NCBI GenBank assembly: GCA_964454745.1
Contig: CAYVUI010000085.1
Coordinates: 1 to 19,703 of the forward strand
From: CAYVUI01 sp964454745
GTDB lineage: Bacteria; Planctomycetota; Phycisphaerae; Sedimentisphaerales; Anaerohalosphaeraceae
Length of the DNA stretch: 19,703 nt
Direction of reading: 5' to 3'
This document shows, one piece after another, positions 1-7,537 of the stretch. Under the pieces are notes generated by a model. That model had not been told where the DNA came from, made no database searches, and saw only the letters and a list, made by a program, of their open reading frames with translations. The translations under genes were made by a program, and so were the position numbers. Within the stretch, counting starts at the first letter, position 1, and every line of letters starts with the position of its first letter.

Positions 1-2
1 AT

Positions 3-1850
3 CTGTCCGGATATGATGTAGATGACGCCCCGAGAGCATGGGAAGGTTTCTTTAAAAACGGTGAATTTTCCGATTCTGCGGCAAAAGTAAAGCTGTACGA
101 GCCGGGTCAAAACCGTGAAAAAGCCAGCGCGGTGGCGCTCAAGATCACCGTCGGCCCCGCCCAGACGCGGACGGTGCGGTTTATGGTTGCCTGGTATTAC
201 CCAGAGATGAAGCCGGACCGGAAAAACGATCACCCCAACCGCTATTTTGGCACGCAGGATTACGGCCGGTATTTCCATAATTATTTCGGTTCGCTCAAAG
301 AGCTCGTTGAGTACGCTGCCGCCAACAGCGCACGGATTCATGACGAAACGACCCAGTGGCACAAGCCGGTGCTCGACAGCACCTACCCCGACTGGCTCAA
401 GTTCAAGCTCGTCAACTGCGGGTACGTCCTTTATACCAACAGCATTTTCAACAAGGTCGGCGATTTTGCCGTGATGGAGGGCAAAATGGGCGGCCTGGCC
501 GGGACGATGGACCAGCGGCTAAGCGCTCACCCGTTCTACCAGAAGTTTTTCACGAAGGTGGACCGCGCGGAGATGGACCTGTTTGCCTATACACAGGACC
601 CGGACGAGGGCTTTATTCTGCATTTTAACGGCCATTATTATCTCGGAATCGCAACGCGGGACGGCCTGACACCAGCACCCAAGGGAACCATGCTGGACAA
701 TACCGGAAGCTGGATCATTCAGCTTGCAAAGGATTACCAGCAGACCGGCGATATCGAGATCGTTCGTGAGCATATCGAGCGGGTCAGGTTCGCATTTGAG
801 AACCTAAAGGATAACATCCGCAGCGAGATCGACATCCCCGTCGGCAAGACGACTTATGACGACTACGAACATCCGCCGATCTACAGTTACATCGCGGGGG
901 TGTACCTTTCAACGCTGAAGGCCGGCACGGTCCTCGGCGAGGCGGTTAACGACCAGGAACTGGTCGCCCATTGCAAAGAGCAGTTTACCGAGACGCAGAA
1001 AGATTTTGTCAACCATCTCTGGAACGGGCGGTTTTTCTCATACGGCTGCGAGCTCGACGGCAGCGGCGAGCAGGACTACCGCATGTTTACCGGCCAGCTT
1101 GCCGGGCAGTTTGTCAGCCGGTACTGCCAGTGGGGAGATGCGGTGGATCAGAGGTTGGCACAGGCATCGGTGGTTTCTCAATTGAAAACCTCCGTCAGCG
1201 ATGCGCCCTCGTATTATGCCCCCAAGGTCTACGACCTCAACCTGCACCGCGGAATCGACAAATCCGGTTCGCAGTGCTGGCCGTTTTATCTCGAAAGCTA
1301 TACCGCGATGCTCGCGATCCAGAACGGCTATGTTGCCGACGGACTTGAACTGATGCGGAACATCCAGCTTGTGCACCTGCGAAAGGGCTGGACGTGGACC
1401 CAGAACCTCTGGAACCCCGGCGAGGCGACCTATATGTCCGCCCCGGTGACGTGGTTTATTACCGATGTCCTGGCGGGCGCAGGCCTGGATGTGCCCAATC
1501 GCACGCTTTACCTGGCCCCGGTGTTTGATCCCCATGCCGAGCGGGTTCGCCTGCCGCTGTTTTACCCGCGGTTCTGGGCGATGCTCGAGATCGATCCCGG
1601 GCAGGAGACCATGCGGCTAAAAGTGGAAAAGGTTTACCGCGATCAGCCGGTGGTGATCGAACGGATCGTGAGTACCCCAGCGGGTATGTCCGCCGCGGAG
1701 ACAATGGCGAGATCAATCAGCCCGTTTCAAGTCCGGGAAGGTGCCGTGCTCGACCTCTCCGATCACTGGGAGACCCTCTGCCGCTGCAAACAGCACCGCA
1801 GAATCCTCGGCCGGGCAGAGCAAGTGCCTTTCATTACGGTTGACCCGTAG
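3..1850 (+). CDS. GH116-family glycoside hydrolase (beta-glucosidase/glucosylceramidase type), 5' end missing
   Basis: The reading frame is open from the first bases of the window, so the gene starts upstream; a GTG at 132 is the first in-frame start codon visible but lies inside the protein. About 615 codons are seen. The end of the N-terminal beta-sandwich is followed by the alpha/alpha-barrel catalytic domain of the GBA2/GH116 family. Family landmarks are visible: the MEG segment (Glu codon at 477-479) aligns with the nucleophile region, GTMDQR and HPFYQ follow, and TYDDY (Asp codon at 858-860) aligns with the acid/base Asp of GBA2 (TYDAW). GQLAGQ and the late CWPFYLES and NLWNPGEATYMSAP blocks also fit. 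The family cleaves beta-glucosides, and some members beta-xylosides or N-acetylglucosaminides; the substrate cannot be read here. Any signal peptide would lie outside the window. It ends 6 nt from a convergent gene. Confidence 0.85.
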   Translation: MSGYDVDDAPRAWEGFFKNGEFSDSAAKVKLYEPGQNREKASAVALKITVGPAQTRTVRFMVAWYYPEMKPDRKNDHPNRYFGTQDYGRYFHNYFGSLKELVEYAAANSARIHDETTQWHKPVLDSTYPDWLKFKLVNCGYVLYTNSIFNKVGDFAVMEGKMGGLAGTMDQRLSAHPFYQKFFTKVDRAEMDLFAYTQDPDEGFILHFNGHYYLGIATRDGLTPAPKGTMLDNTGSWIIQLAKDYQQTGDIEIVREHIERVRFAFENLKDNIRSEIDIPVGKTTYDDYEHPPIYSYIAGVYLSTLKAGTVLGEAVNDQELVAHCKEQFTETQKDFVNHLWNGRFFSYGCELDGSGEQDYRMFTGQLAGQFVSRYCQWGDAVDQRLAQASVVSQLKTSVSDAPSYYAPKVYDLNLHRGIDKSGSQCWPFYLESYTAMLAIQNGYVADGLELMRNIQLVHLRKGWTWTQNLWNPGEATYMSAPVTWFITDVLAGAGLDVPNRTLYLAPVFDPHAERVRLPLFYPRFWAMLEIDPGQETMRLKVEKVYRDQPVVIERIVSTPAGMSAAETMARSISPFQVREGAVLDLSDHWETLCRCKQHRRILGRAEQVPFITVDP

Positions 1851-1856
1851 GAGCAG

Positions 1857-2432
1857 TCAGCTCTTTACCTCTTCGAGGGGTTTGAAAATGACCGGTGCGT
1901 TGACGGCACGCCGATAAATGACAGTGTCGCGGTGATGGGGCATCCATTCGAGCAGCAGGTTCGCAATGGCCTCCCAAAGCGAAACCCACGCCGCGACGGT
2001 CAGACCCTGCGCGAAAACCTCCTTGAGCACACCGGGATCGAGGGCGACCTTTTGTGTTACCCAAATCGCCAGTGCCAGAAGGATCAGCCCAAGTACGAGC
2101 AAAACCACGGTGCGTTTGAGCATGATCCGAAGATGGCGAATCTCCAGCTCGATCAGGTAATTGAAATAATTGACAATGCTGCGCTGAATTCTTTCCAGCA
2201 GGTTCTCGTCGGGCATCTTCTCAAAGGAAAACCGGATGATAAAGTCCCGCCCGGGAATCTCGCTGATTGATTCAATCAGGTAATCCACCAGCTCCTGGTC
2301 GAATTCCTTGCGGTGGTAGGGCGCGATCCGGTCATAATTGTGGTACAGATGCTCAATCGTCTTGACGGAAACGTCGATAATGAGTTTGCCGTCTGGGGTC
2401 TGCTCGTATCTGTCGAGTATGTGTTTTTTCAT
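1857..2432 (-). CDS. conserved hypothetical membrane protein with two C-terminal hydrophobic helices
   Basis: This 191-aa protein has a charged cytosolic-looking N-terminal region of about 105 residues, then a clear membrane segment (about 108-127, VVLLVLGLILLALAIWV). A second amphipathic or membrane helix (about 139-163) contains the phrase AAWVSLWEAIANLLLEW, followed by a basic tail. I have a general memory of uncharacterised proteins with a similar WVSLWEA...LLxEW...R..YRR ending, but no function is known to me. It follows the desaturase gene after a 26-nt gap on the same strand, with no obvious ribosome binding site of its own, so it is probably co-transcribed and translationally coupled. 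That suggests, without proof, a role at the membrane linked to lipid. The stop codon is 6 nt from the stop of the convergent GH116 gene. Confidence 0.7.
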   Translation of the reverse strand: MKKHILDRYEQTPDGKLIIDVSVKTIEHLYHNYDRIAPYHRKEFDQELVDYLIESISEIPGRDFIIRFSFEKMPDENLLERIQRSIVNYFNYLIELEIRHLRIMLKRTVVLLVLGLILLALAIWVTQKVALDPGVLKEVFAQGLTVAAWVSLWEAIANLLLEWMPHHRDTVIYRRAVNAPVIFKPLEEVKS

Positions 2433-2458
2433 AGCCTGTCGATTTTACGGATGGTCTG

Positions 2459-3532
2459 TTAGATGTCTTTGAACCGGCCAAAGTTGTCTCGCCAGTTTTG
2501 CCAGCTGCCGTATTTTTCCTTGCAGACTTTGTTGAGTTTGAACAGTCTCGGGATCGAGTGTTCTTTCGGCGGCATCTGGTCGGCTATGAACTCGGAGAAT
2601 TTTTTCAGGTTATAACACGGCACCGCCGCAAACATGTGGTGCTCGATGTGGTATTCCATGTGCCAGTAAATAAAGGAGCTAAACGGATCCAGGATTGCGT
2701 CGCCGCAACTGATGCGGAAATCCGGGTGGTTCGCCTCGCACGCCGCATGCTGATGCGTGCCGCACATAAAGGAATGAAAATTTGGGCCGTAAAACGGGGC
2801 GAGGGTTATCAGGACCGGTAAAAACCAGAGTTTGAGGTAAATGCATAGCCCAATGAAGATCACCTGGCTGATCAAAGCGTAAATACAGAAGCGATACACT
2901 TCTTTTCGATCCTTCTCGCTTGCGTTTTCAAGGATAAACTTTTCCCAGTTGTCCAGGTGATACTTTCGGCCGCGCCAGTGGTTGCTCGTGGGTTTGAGGG
3001 TGACAAGCCGTGCGATATTGCGGAAGAATCCCTTGAAGTCAATCACATAGACAAAAAGCTCCAAAAAAAGCCGGGGGGTAAATTCTACGTAGTTGGGGAC
3101 ATCTTCTCCGTCGCTGTACTGATGGAGTGTGTAACGATGATGATACTTGGTATGGCTGATCCGGTATAAATGCGGGTTCCAGGGCCAGTAAAGCAGCCCG
3201 TAAATAAAAGTGAAAGTCTTCGTCAGCCACCGCGAAGCGAATACGGTGTTGTGCGTGATCTCATGGAGGGCATCGCCGAAATGCTTATAGATCATGCCGT
3301 GAAAATAGAGTGCGACAGCCATTAGTATCCAGCGGCCTTCGAGGAAAGACCAGTAGGCGCAAGTCCCCGTCGCCGCCAGCAGCAGTAAAAAGCCGATTGC
3401 ATGGACAAGCCCCTTAATGTTGCTTCGTTGGGTAAATCTTTTTAAGTCTTCTTTTGAGATGTTAACCCGGATCCAGTCGATATCGGTCTGTTTCCAGTCG
3501 TCAAAGGGATTCCAACATGGAGGATGTTCCAT
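2459..3532 (-). CDS. membrane fatty acid desaturase (PF00487 type)
   Basis: This 357-aa integral membrane di-iron enzyme introduces double bonds into acyl chains or hydroxylates lipids. Three histidine boxes are complete: HEITH at residues 90-94, HTKYHH at 127-132, and HIEHH at 295-299 within WHMEYHIEHHMF. Extra histidines in GTHQH (260-262) may also bind iron. Hydrophobic segments lie around 43-63, 68-82, 104-117 and 218-245, as expected for four membrane passes. The start is supported by AAGGAG about 6 nt upstream of the ATG. The length fits the acyl-lipid desaturase class. It is the first gene of a probable two-gene operon with the small membrane protein downstream. The exact substrate (phospholipid-bound acyl chain, acyl-CoA, other lipid) cannot be told from sequence. 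Confidence 0.85.
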   Translation of the reverse strand: MEHPPCWNPFDDWKQTDIDWIRVNISKEDLKRFTQRSNIKGLVHAIGFLLLLAATGTCAYWSFLEGRWILMAVALYFHGMIYKHFGDALHEITHNTVFASRWLTKTFTFIYGLLYWPWNPHLYRISHTKYHHRYTLHQYSDGEDVPNYVEFTPRLFLELFVYVIDFKGFFRNIARLVTLKPTSNHWRGRKYHLDNWEKFILENASEKDRKEVYRFCIYALISQVIFIGLCIYLKLWFLPVLITLAPFYGPNFHSFMCGTHQHAACEANHPDFRISCGDAILDPFSSFIYWHMEYHIEHHMFAAVPCYNLKKFSEFIADQMPPKEHSIPRLFKLNKVCKEKYGSWQNWRDNFGRFKDI

Positions 3533-3655
3533 AATTTCTCCTTCGCTAAATTGAGTATCATTTTATAAATACATGATAAACAATCAGCGATCTGAAATCA
3601 AATTTTTGTGTTTTGGGCTGAGTTCTATTTTCTACAGGACATATCCTGTCTGCTA

Positions 3656-4120
3656 TCAGCGTTTTAGCTTAATGATGGCCTCAATTTCCACCGGGCTGTT
3701 CAGCGGCAGGGCGGCCACACCCACTGCTGAGCGGGCATGTTCTCCCATTACTCCCAATAGATCCGTCAAAAACTGAGAAGCGGCATTCATGACGATATGC
3801 TGGTCTGTAAAACCCGGATTGGACGCGATAAAACCGGTAATTTTGATAACCTGTTGGATTTTGCCAAGTCCGCCGAGATCGCGGTAAATCACACGCAGCA
3901 GGTTGGCGATACACAGCTTTGCGGCTTCCTGGGCAATTTCAACTGAGATGGGATCAGGCACTGTCCCGGAATATTTCACTTTTCCTTTTTCCAGCGGGAT
4001 CATGCCAGAAAGATAGGCGATGTTTCCTTCCAGAATCAGCGGTTTATACAATCCGCTCGGTGCGGGCGCATCTTCCAGCGGGAATCCGGCATCAATCAGT
4101 TTTTGCTCAGGGTTGCTCAT
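3656..4120 (-). CDS. RidA/YjgF-family protein (enamine/imine deaminase-like)
   Basis: This 154-aa protein belongs to the RidA/YER057c/UK114 superfamily, trimeric cytosolic proteins that hydrolyse reactive enamine/imine intermediates or have related roles. Family marks are YLSGMIPLEKGK (about 36-47), NLLRVI, VIKITGFIAS (about 91-100), the conserved arginine in HARSAVGVAALP (Arg130) and the VEIEAI segment (144-149) that carries the active-site glutamate in active members. The arginine that binds the substrate carboxylate in true deaminases is kept, so activity is plausible. It is longer than RidA proper (about 128 aa) and resembles the 150-aa branch. Its ATG overlaps the stop of the upstream esterase gene (ATGA, 4117-4120), so translation is probably coupled. 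Confidence 0.85.
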   Translation of the reverse strand: MSNPEQKLIDAGFPLEDAPAPSGLYKPLILEGNIAYLSGMIPLEKGKVKYSGTVPDPISVEIAQEAAKLCIANLLRVIYRDLGGLGKIQQVIKITGFIASNPGFTDQHIVMNAASQFLTDLLGVMGEHARSAVGVAALPLNSPVEIEAIIKLKR

Positions 4121-5727
4121 TGCTCATAAGTCTCTTTGATTTTCTTTTCAAATTCTGTCGGCCATGTATCGGTCCGAAACGGCGACGCCGGCAGCCCTTC
4201 GCTGTTAAACAGGTTCGCGTAGGTCCAGATTGACCAGCCGTAACGCACCGCGACAGGGTTCCCTATCTTATCCGACCAGACCAGCACGGAATCGCCGTCA
4301 ATATTTGCATCCGCCCATACAAACTTCTGATCATCCGAAGCGATCTCAAAGGCCTTCAATTCATTTCCATCCACTTTCAGCCCCTTTGCGGTATGGTCAA
4401 AGTGGATTCGAATCTTATTGCCTTCGATTTTATGCTCCCGGTAAAGCGGTCCTGAATAAACAAGCGATTTACCGTAATCATGAGACAGGGCCCACAGGGC
4501 CAGCCGTTTGCCGACGTCATATTTATTCCGCGGATGGATGTCATACGGCTCACCGATGTCGATGGTCACCGCCATGCCGGTATTGGGTAATTCCAGAGTT
4601 TTCGTTTGTGCTTCCCGCAATTCGGCCCAGGGAGCACGTGCGGGCTCTTCGTTTACGGGCATATGATCCGGCGGATTGTCAGGCTTTTGCTGATAAAAAT
4701 TCGCAAGCTGCACGAAATAGAACGGAAAATCGCCAATCCCCCATTCCTCACGCCAGGAGGTAATCAAGTCGGCAAAGAGCTTTCGATACAGGTAGCCTTC
4801 ACTGCCGTTGGATTCGCCCTGGTACCAGATCACTCCCTTGATCGTATAGTTCGTAATCGGGGCAATCAGGCTGTTATAAAGCCTTGCACACCGGTTTTGC
4901 GGTCTTAGTGATCCGGGGGGATACGGTTTTCGAGGCGCTTTGGTGCCGTTTTCCTTTGCAAGTTTTACTTCTTCTTGCCATTTTTCCAGCTGGGCATCAT
5001 ATTTTTCCTTTTCTTCCTCTTGATTCTCCAGTGCAGATTGGTCCAGTTTGAGGTAATACTGATATTCGGGCCTGCTTTCCATTACTTCTTTTTTCACCCA
5101 GGATTGGGCCGGTGTGCCGCCCCAGGCGTTATCAATCAGGCCAATGGGTACATTCAACTGTTCGTGAAGATACTGGCCGAAATAAAACCCGACCGCGCTG
5201 AAATGCTTGATCGAATCCGGTGTACAGATTTGCCACTGCCCTGCGGTGTCTTTTTGGGGTGTTTCCGCTGTGACCGCTTCCAGCGTAAAATGCCGAATCA
5301 TCGGGTAATTGGCTCCTTTGATCGTTTCCGGTCCTTGTATGGACATTTCAAGGGTCCACTGCATATTGGACTGGCCGCTGCACAGCCAGACCTCCCCGAA
5401 CAGGATATTGCTGATCTCGATTTTTTGATCATTTGCCCCTTTGATTTTAATCGAATGAGGCTTTAAGTCGGCGCGCGGCGTTTTTATGCTAAGCTTCCAG
5501 TTGCCGTTATCGTCAGCCGTGGTTTTTTTGTCGAACCAGTGCCAGTCCGCTTTGACAGCTACCTTTTCACCAGGATCAGCCCAACCCCATACCGTGATAT
5601 TCGTGCTCTGCTGGAGGACCATATTGTCCTGGATCAGGGCCGGCAGCCTGATCTCTGCAAAGGCGGGAATTGAAAAAAGAAGGTGAAGTAACAAAATCGA
5701 ACAAAGAGTGAAATGTTTTTTCGTCAT
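4117..5727 (-). CDS. secreted sialate O-acetylesterase-type SGNH esterase
   Basis: This 536-aa exported esterase resembles sialate 9-O-acetylesterases, and in bacteria related enzymes also deacetylate xylan and other glycans. A signal peptide is clear (residues 1-24, hydrophobic LLLHLLFSIPAFA). A beta-sandwich precedes the catalytic domain. The nucleophile serine is Ser120 in CSGQSNMQW; WGGTPAQSW (202-210) and IWYQGESNG (300-308) are the other SGNH blocks; Asp396 and His398 in YDIHPRNK complete the catalytic site. Residues 230-275 form a charged, coiled-coil-like insert, as is common in this family. GGAG stands about 7 nt before the ATG. It lies 105 nt downstream of the peptidase gene and overlaps ridA by 4 nt. 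In this context a role in removing acetyl groups from environmental glycans is likely. Confidence 0.88.
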   Translation of the reverse strand: MTKKHFTLCSILLLHLLFSIPAFAEIRLPALIQDNMVLQQSTNITVWGWADPGEKVAVKADWHWFDKKTTADDNGNWKLSIKTPRADLKPHSIKIKGANDQKIEISNILFGEVWLCSGQSNMQWTLEMSIQGPETIKGANYPMIRHFTLEAVTAETPQKDTAGQWQICTPDSIKHFSAVGFYFGQYLHEQLNVPIGLIDNAWGGTPAQSWVKKEVMESRPEYQYYLKLDQSALENQEEEKEKYDAQLEKWQEEVKLAKENGTKAPRKPYPPGSLRPQNRCARLYNSLIAPITNYTIKGVIWYQGESNGSEGYLYRKLFADLITSWREEWGIGDFPFYFVQLANFYQQKPDNPPDHMPVNEEPARAPWAELREAQTKTLELPNTGMAVTIDIGEPYDIHPRNKYDVGKRLALWALSHDYGKSLVYSGPLYREHKIEGNKIRIHFDHTAKGLKVDGNELKAFEIASDDQKFVWADANIDGDSVLVWSDKIGNPVAVRYGWSIWTYANLFNSEGLPASPFRTDTWPTEFEKKIKETYEQ

Positions 5728-5832
5728 GCCTGGGCTCCGTAACTGGATAGCATTAGTACATTATCGCTTTTAAATAGTTATATAAGAGTGAATGTGTCCG
5801 GTAAAGAATAAATTTTCGTGAAAGGATAATTC

Positions 5833-5855
5833 TTACGGAAGGAAATATTCCGTAA
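5833..5855 (-). repeat. perfect 8-bp stem-loop spanning the peptidase stop codon
   Basis: TTACGGAA (5833-5840) pairs with TTCCGTAA (5848-5855) around a 7-nt loop. The stop codon of the peptidase forms part of the stem. There is no U-run directly after it on the coding strand, so it is not a standard intrinsic terminator; it may protect the 3' end or weaken read-through into the esterase gene. Confidence 0.5.
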
Positions 5856-7290
5856 AAATTTGGTAATCCGCATAATCCACCTTGCCGGAGTTGTCAAAAT
5901 CTGCTCTCGGATCACCGCTTTGCCACAAGGGGATGAACTCGAAAAGATCGCTAAGATCGACAAACAGGTTCCCGTCAACATCCCCGGGCACAGTAAATGT
6001 AAGAGCGGCGTGGGCATCCACCAGCCCGTGGCCGTAAAGATCGTCCCGGCCGGGGCTTCCAAGGTCCAGCGCTGTCGACTCAATCGCAAGGCGGATTTTA
6101 TCCGGATCGGTCACGCCTTTGGAATAAAGCAGTGCCGCGATGCCCGCAACATGCGGAGAGGCCATCGATGTCCCCTGGAAGAACCAATACCCAAAATCCG
6201 TAACATCAAAGGCCGAAAAGGTCATCTGCAGAACCCCGTCGCCGTATCCATCGTCATTTTGATCCGCGAGCACATCACCCCCCGGAGCGGCAACGTCCAC
6301 CCACGGGCCGGTTGAGGAGTAATAGGCTCTTGTTTTGTCAATCCGGGTCGCTCCTACCGCAATGCAGTACTGGTCATAAGCTGCGGGGTATACCCTCGGG
6401 TTGCCCTCGTTGAATTCATTGCCCGCGGCGCAGACAACCGTAACACCATTTAGATATGCGTATTCCATTGCATCACGAAGCGTCGTCGACGGCTCCGTCC
6501 CGCCCAGGCTCATGTTGATCACATGCGCTCCGTTATCCGTTGCGAAATAAATCCCCTGGGCAATGGTAAAATAAGAACCCGATCCCATCCCGCTTAGAAC
6601 CTTGACCGGCATGAGCGAGCAGTCATAGGCTACGCCCGCGACGCCAAGGCCATTATCCGTACTCTGGGCAATCGTTCCCGCTACGTGGGTGCCGTGGTCG
6701 TTGTCGTCGTTGGGATGCGTGTCGCCGTTGATAAAGTCAAAACCCGGCACAAACGATGTCTGTGCCAAATCCGGGGCCTGAAGGTAAATATCAAAGTCTT
6801 CATAAGCGACCCCAGAATCGAGCACCGCCACGATGACATTTGGATCCCCGGTCGTAATTTCCCATGCCGCTTCGAGATTGATCCCCCCCAGGACATCCGG
6901 AGGTGTAAAATGCCACTGGTAATCAAAATAGGTGTCATTCGGCGTCGCAAACGCCCACGCGATATGATTTCGCTCCGCATATTCGACATTCGGATCGTCG
7001 AGAAGGTTCTGTATGACCTCGTTTGGGTCCCCTTCCCCCTCGGGTTCAATCAGGAGTGTATTGGAAAACGGGCATTGGCTGACCAGTAAACAGTTTTGGC
7101 GGGTAATCGCATCCAATGCCATGGGAGCAGGCCCGCCTCTAGGGTCGGGATCAAAAGGGGCAGGCTGGGTGTTCTTAAACTTTACGATAATCTGATCTGT
7201 TGTGGTGATATCAGGTTTGTCTCCAAAAACGGCCGCAGAAGATAAAGAAACCAGAATTATAATCAATAAAACTCGATGTTTATTTACCAT
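5833..7290 (-). CDS. secreted subtilisin-like serine peptidase (S8) with dockerin-like C-terminal tail
   Basis: This 485-aa exported peptidase has a signal peptide (1-23, LLIIILVSLSSAAVFG). An I9-like propeptide follows (about 30-110, with IIVKFKN and VEYAERNHIAW). The S8 catalytic domain carries Asp158 in VAVLDSGVAYED, His199 in DHGTHVAGTIAQ, the oxyanion Asn291 in CAAGNE and Ser375 in GTSMASPHVAGIAA, so the triad is intact. From about 436 to the end there are two dockerin-like calcium motifs (GDVDGNLFVDLSDL and ADFDNSGKVDYADY). These tails are common on planctomycetal secreted proteins, where the partner is usually unknown. A GGGCAGGG stretch upstream of ATG can serve as ribosome binding site. 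The stop codon lies inside a perfect 8-bp stem-loop. Confidence 0.93.
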   Translation of the reverse strand: MVNKHRVLLIIILVSLSSAAVFGDKPDITTTDQIIVKFKNTQPAPFDPDPRGGPAPMALDAITRQNCLLVSQCPFSNTLLIEPEGEGDPNEVIQNLLDDPNVEYAERNHIAWAFATPNDTYFDYQWHFTPPDVLGGINLEAAWEITTGDPNVIVAVLDSGVAYEDFDIYLQAPDLAQTSFVPGFDFINGDTHPNDDNDHGTHVAGTIAQSTDNGLGVAGVAYDCSLMPVKVLSGMGSGSYFTIAQGIYFATDNGAHVINMSLGGTEPSTTLRDAMEYAYLNGVTVVCAAGNEFNEGNPRVYPAAYDQYCIAVGATRIDKTRAYYSSTGPWVDVAAPGGDVLADQNDDGYGDGVLQMTFSAFDVTDFGYWFFQGTSMASPHVAGIAALLYSKGVTDPDKIRLAIESTALDLGSPGRDDLYGHGLVDAHAALTFTVPGDVDGNLFVDLSDLFEFIPLWQSGDPRADFDNSGKVDYADYQIFTEYFLP

Positions 7291-7409
7291 TACCCTGCCC
7301 TCAGATAATCATGGTTATTCAAAAAAAAGTGAAAGCTAGATTTTATTATCTTCTTATACTCTTTTTCGGGCAGATTGTTTACATAAAAACCTCCCATTTT
7401 TGTCTTCAA

Positions 7410-7439
7410 TTGAAAAGTGATTCAGGAGGGAAATATTAT
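7410..7439 (+). promoter_or_regulatory. candidate sigma70-type promoter for the carboxynorspermidine genes
   Basis: TTGAAA (7410-7415) and TATTAT (7434-7439) are separated by 18 nt in the AT-rich divergent region, about 100 nt before the TTG start at 7538. The match is reasonable but such matches arise easily in AT-rich DNA. A transcript from here would carry the stem-loop at 7482-7499. Confidence 0.35.
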
Positions 7440-7481
7440 AGATTTTTGTCTAATTGATTTTATAATAACTGTTTTGCTGTC

Positions 7482-7499
7482 CTGCGGCATTTGCCGCAG
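7482..7499 (+). promoter_or_regulatory. GC-rich stem-loop in the leader of the polyamine genes
   Basis: CTGCGGC and GCCGCAG form a perfect 7-bp stem with an ATTT loop. A run of seven T (7514-7520) follows 14 nt later, too far for a normal terminator. It lies 38 nt before the start codon, so a role in attenuation or mRNA stability is possible. Confidence 0.45.
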
Positions 7500-7537
7500 T
7501 GGTTGTGAGAACGTTTTTTTGACGGAAGGGAGAAAAA

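Noticed and set aside
5778..6089. 103-codon minus-strand frame overlapping the end of the peptidase gene
   Set aside because: It is in another frame of the dockerin-like tail coding region and gives a composition-biased product without motifs.
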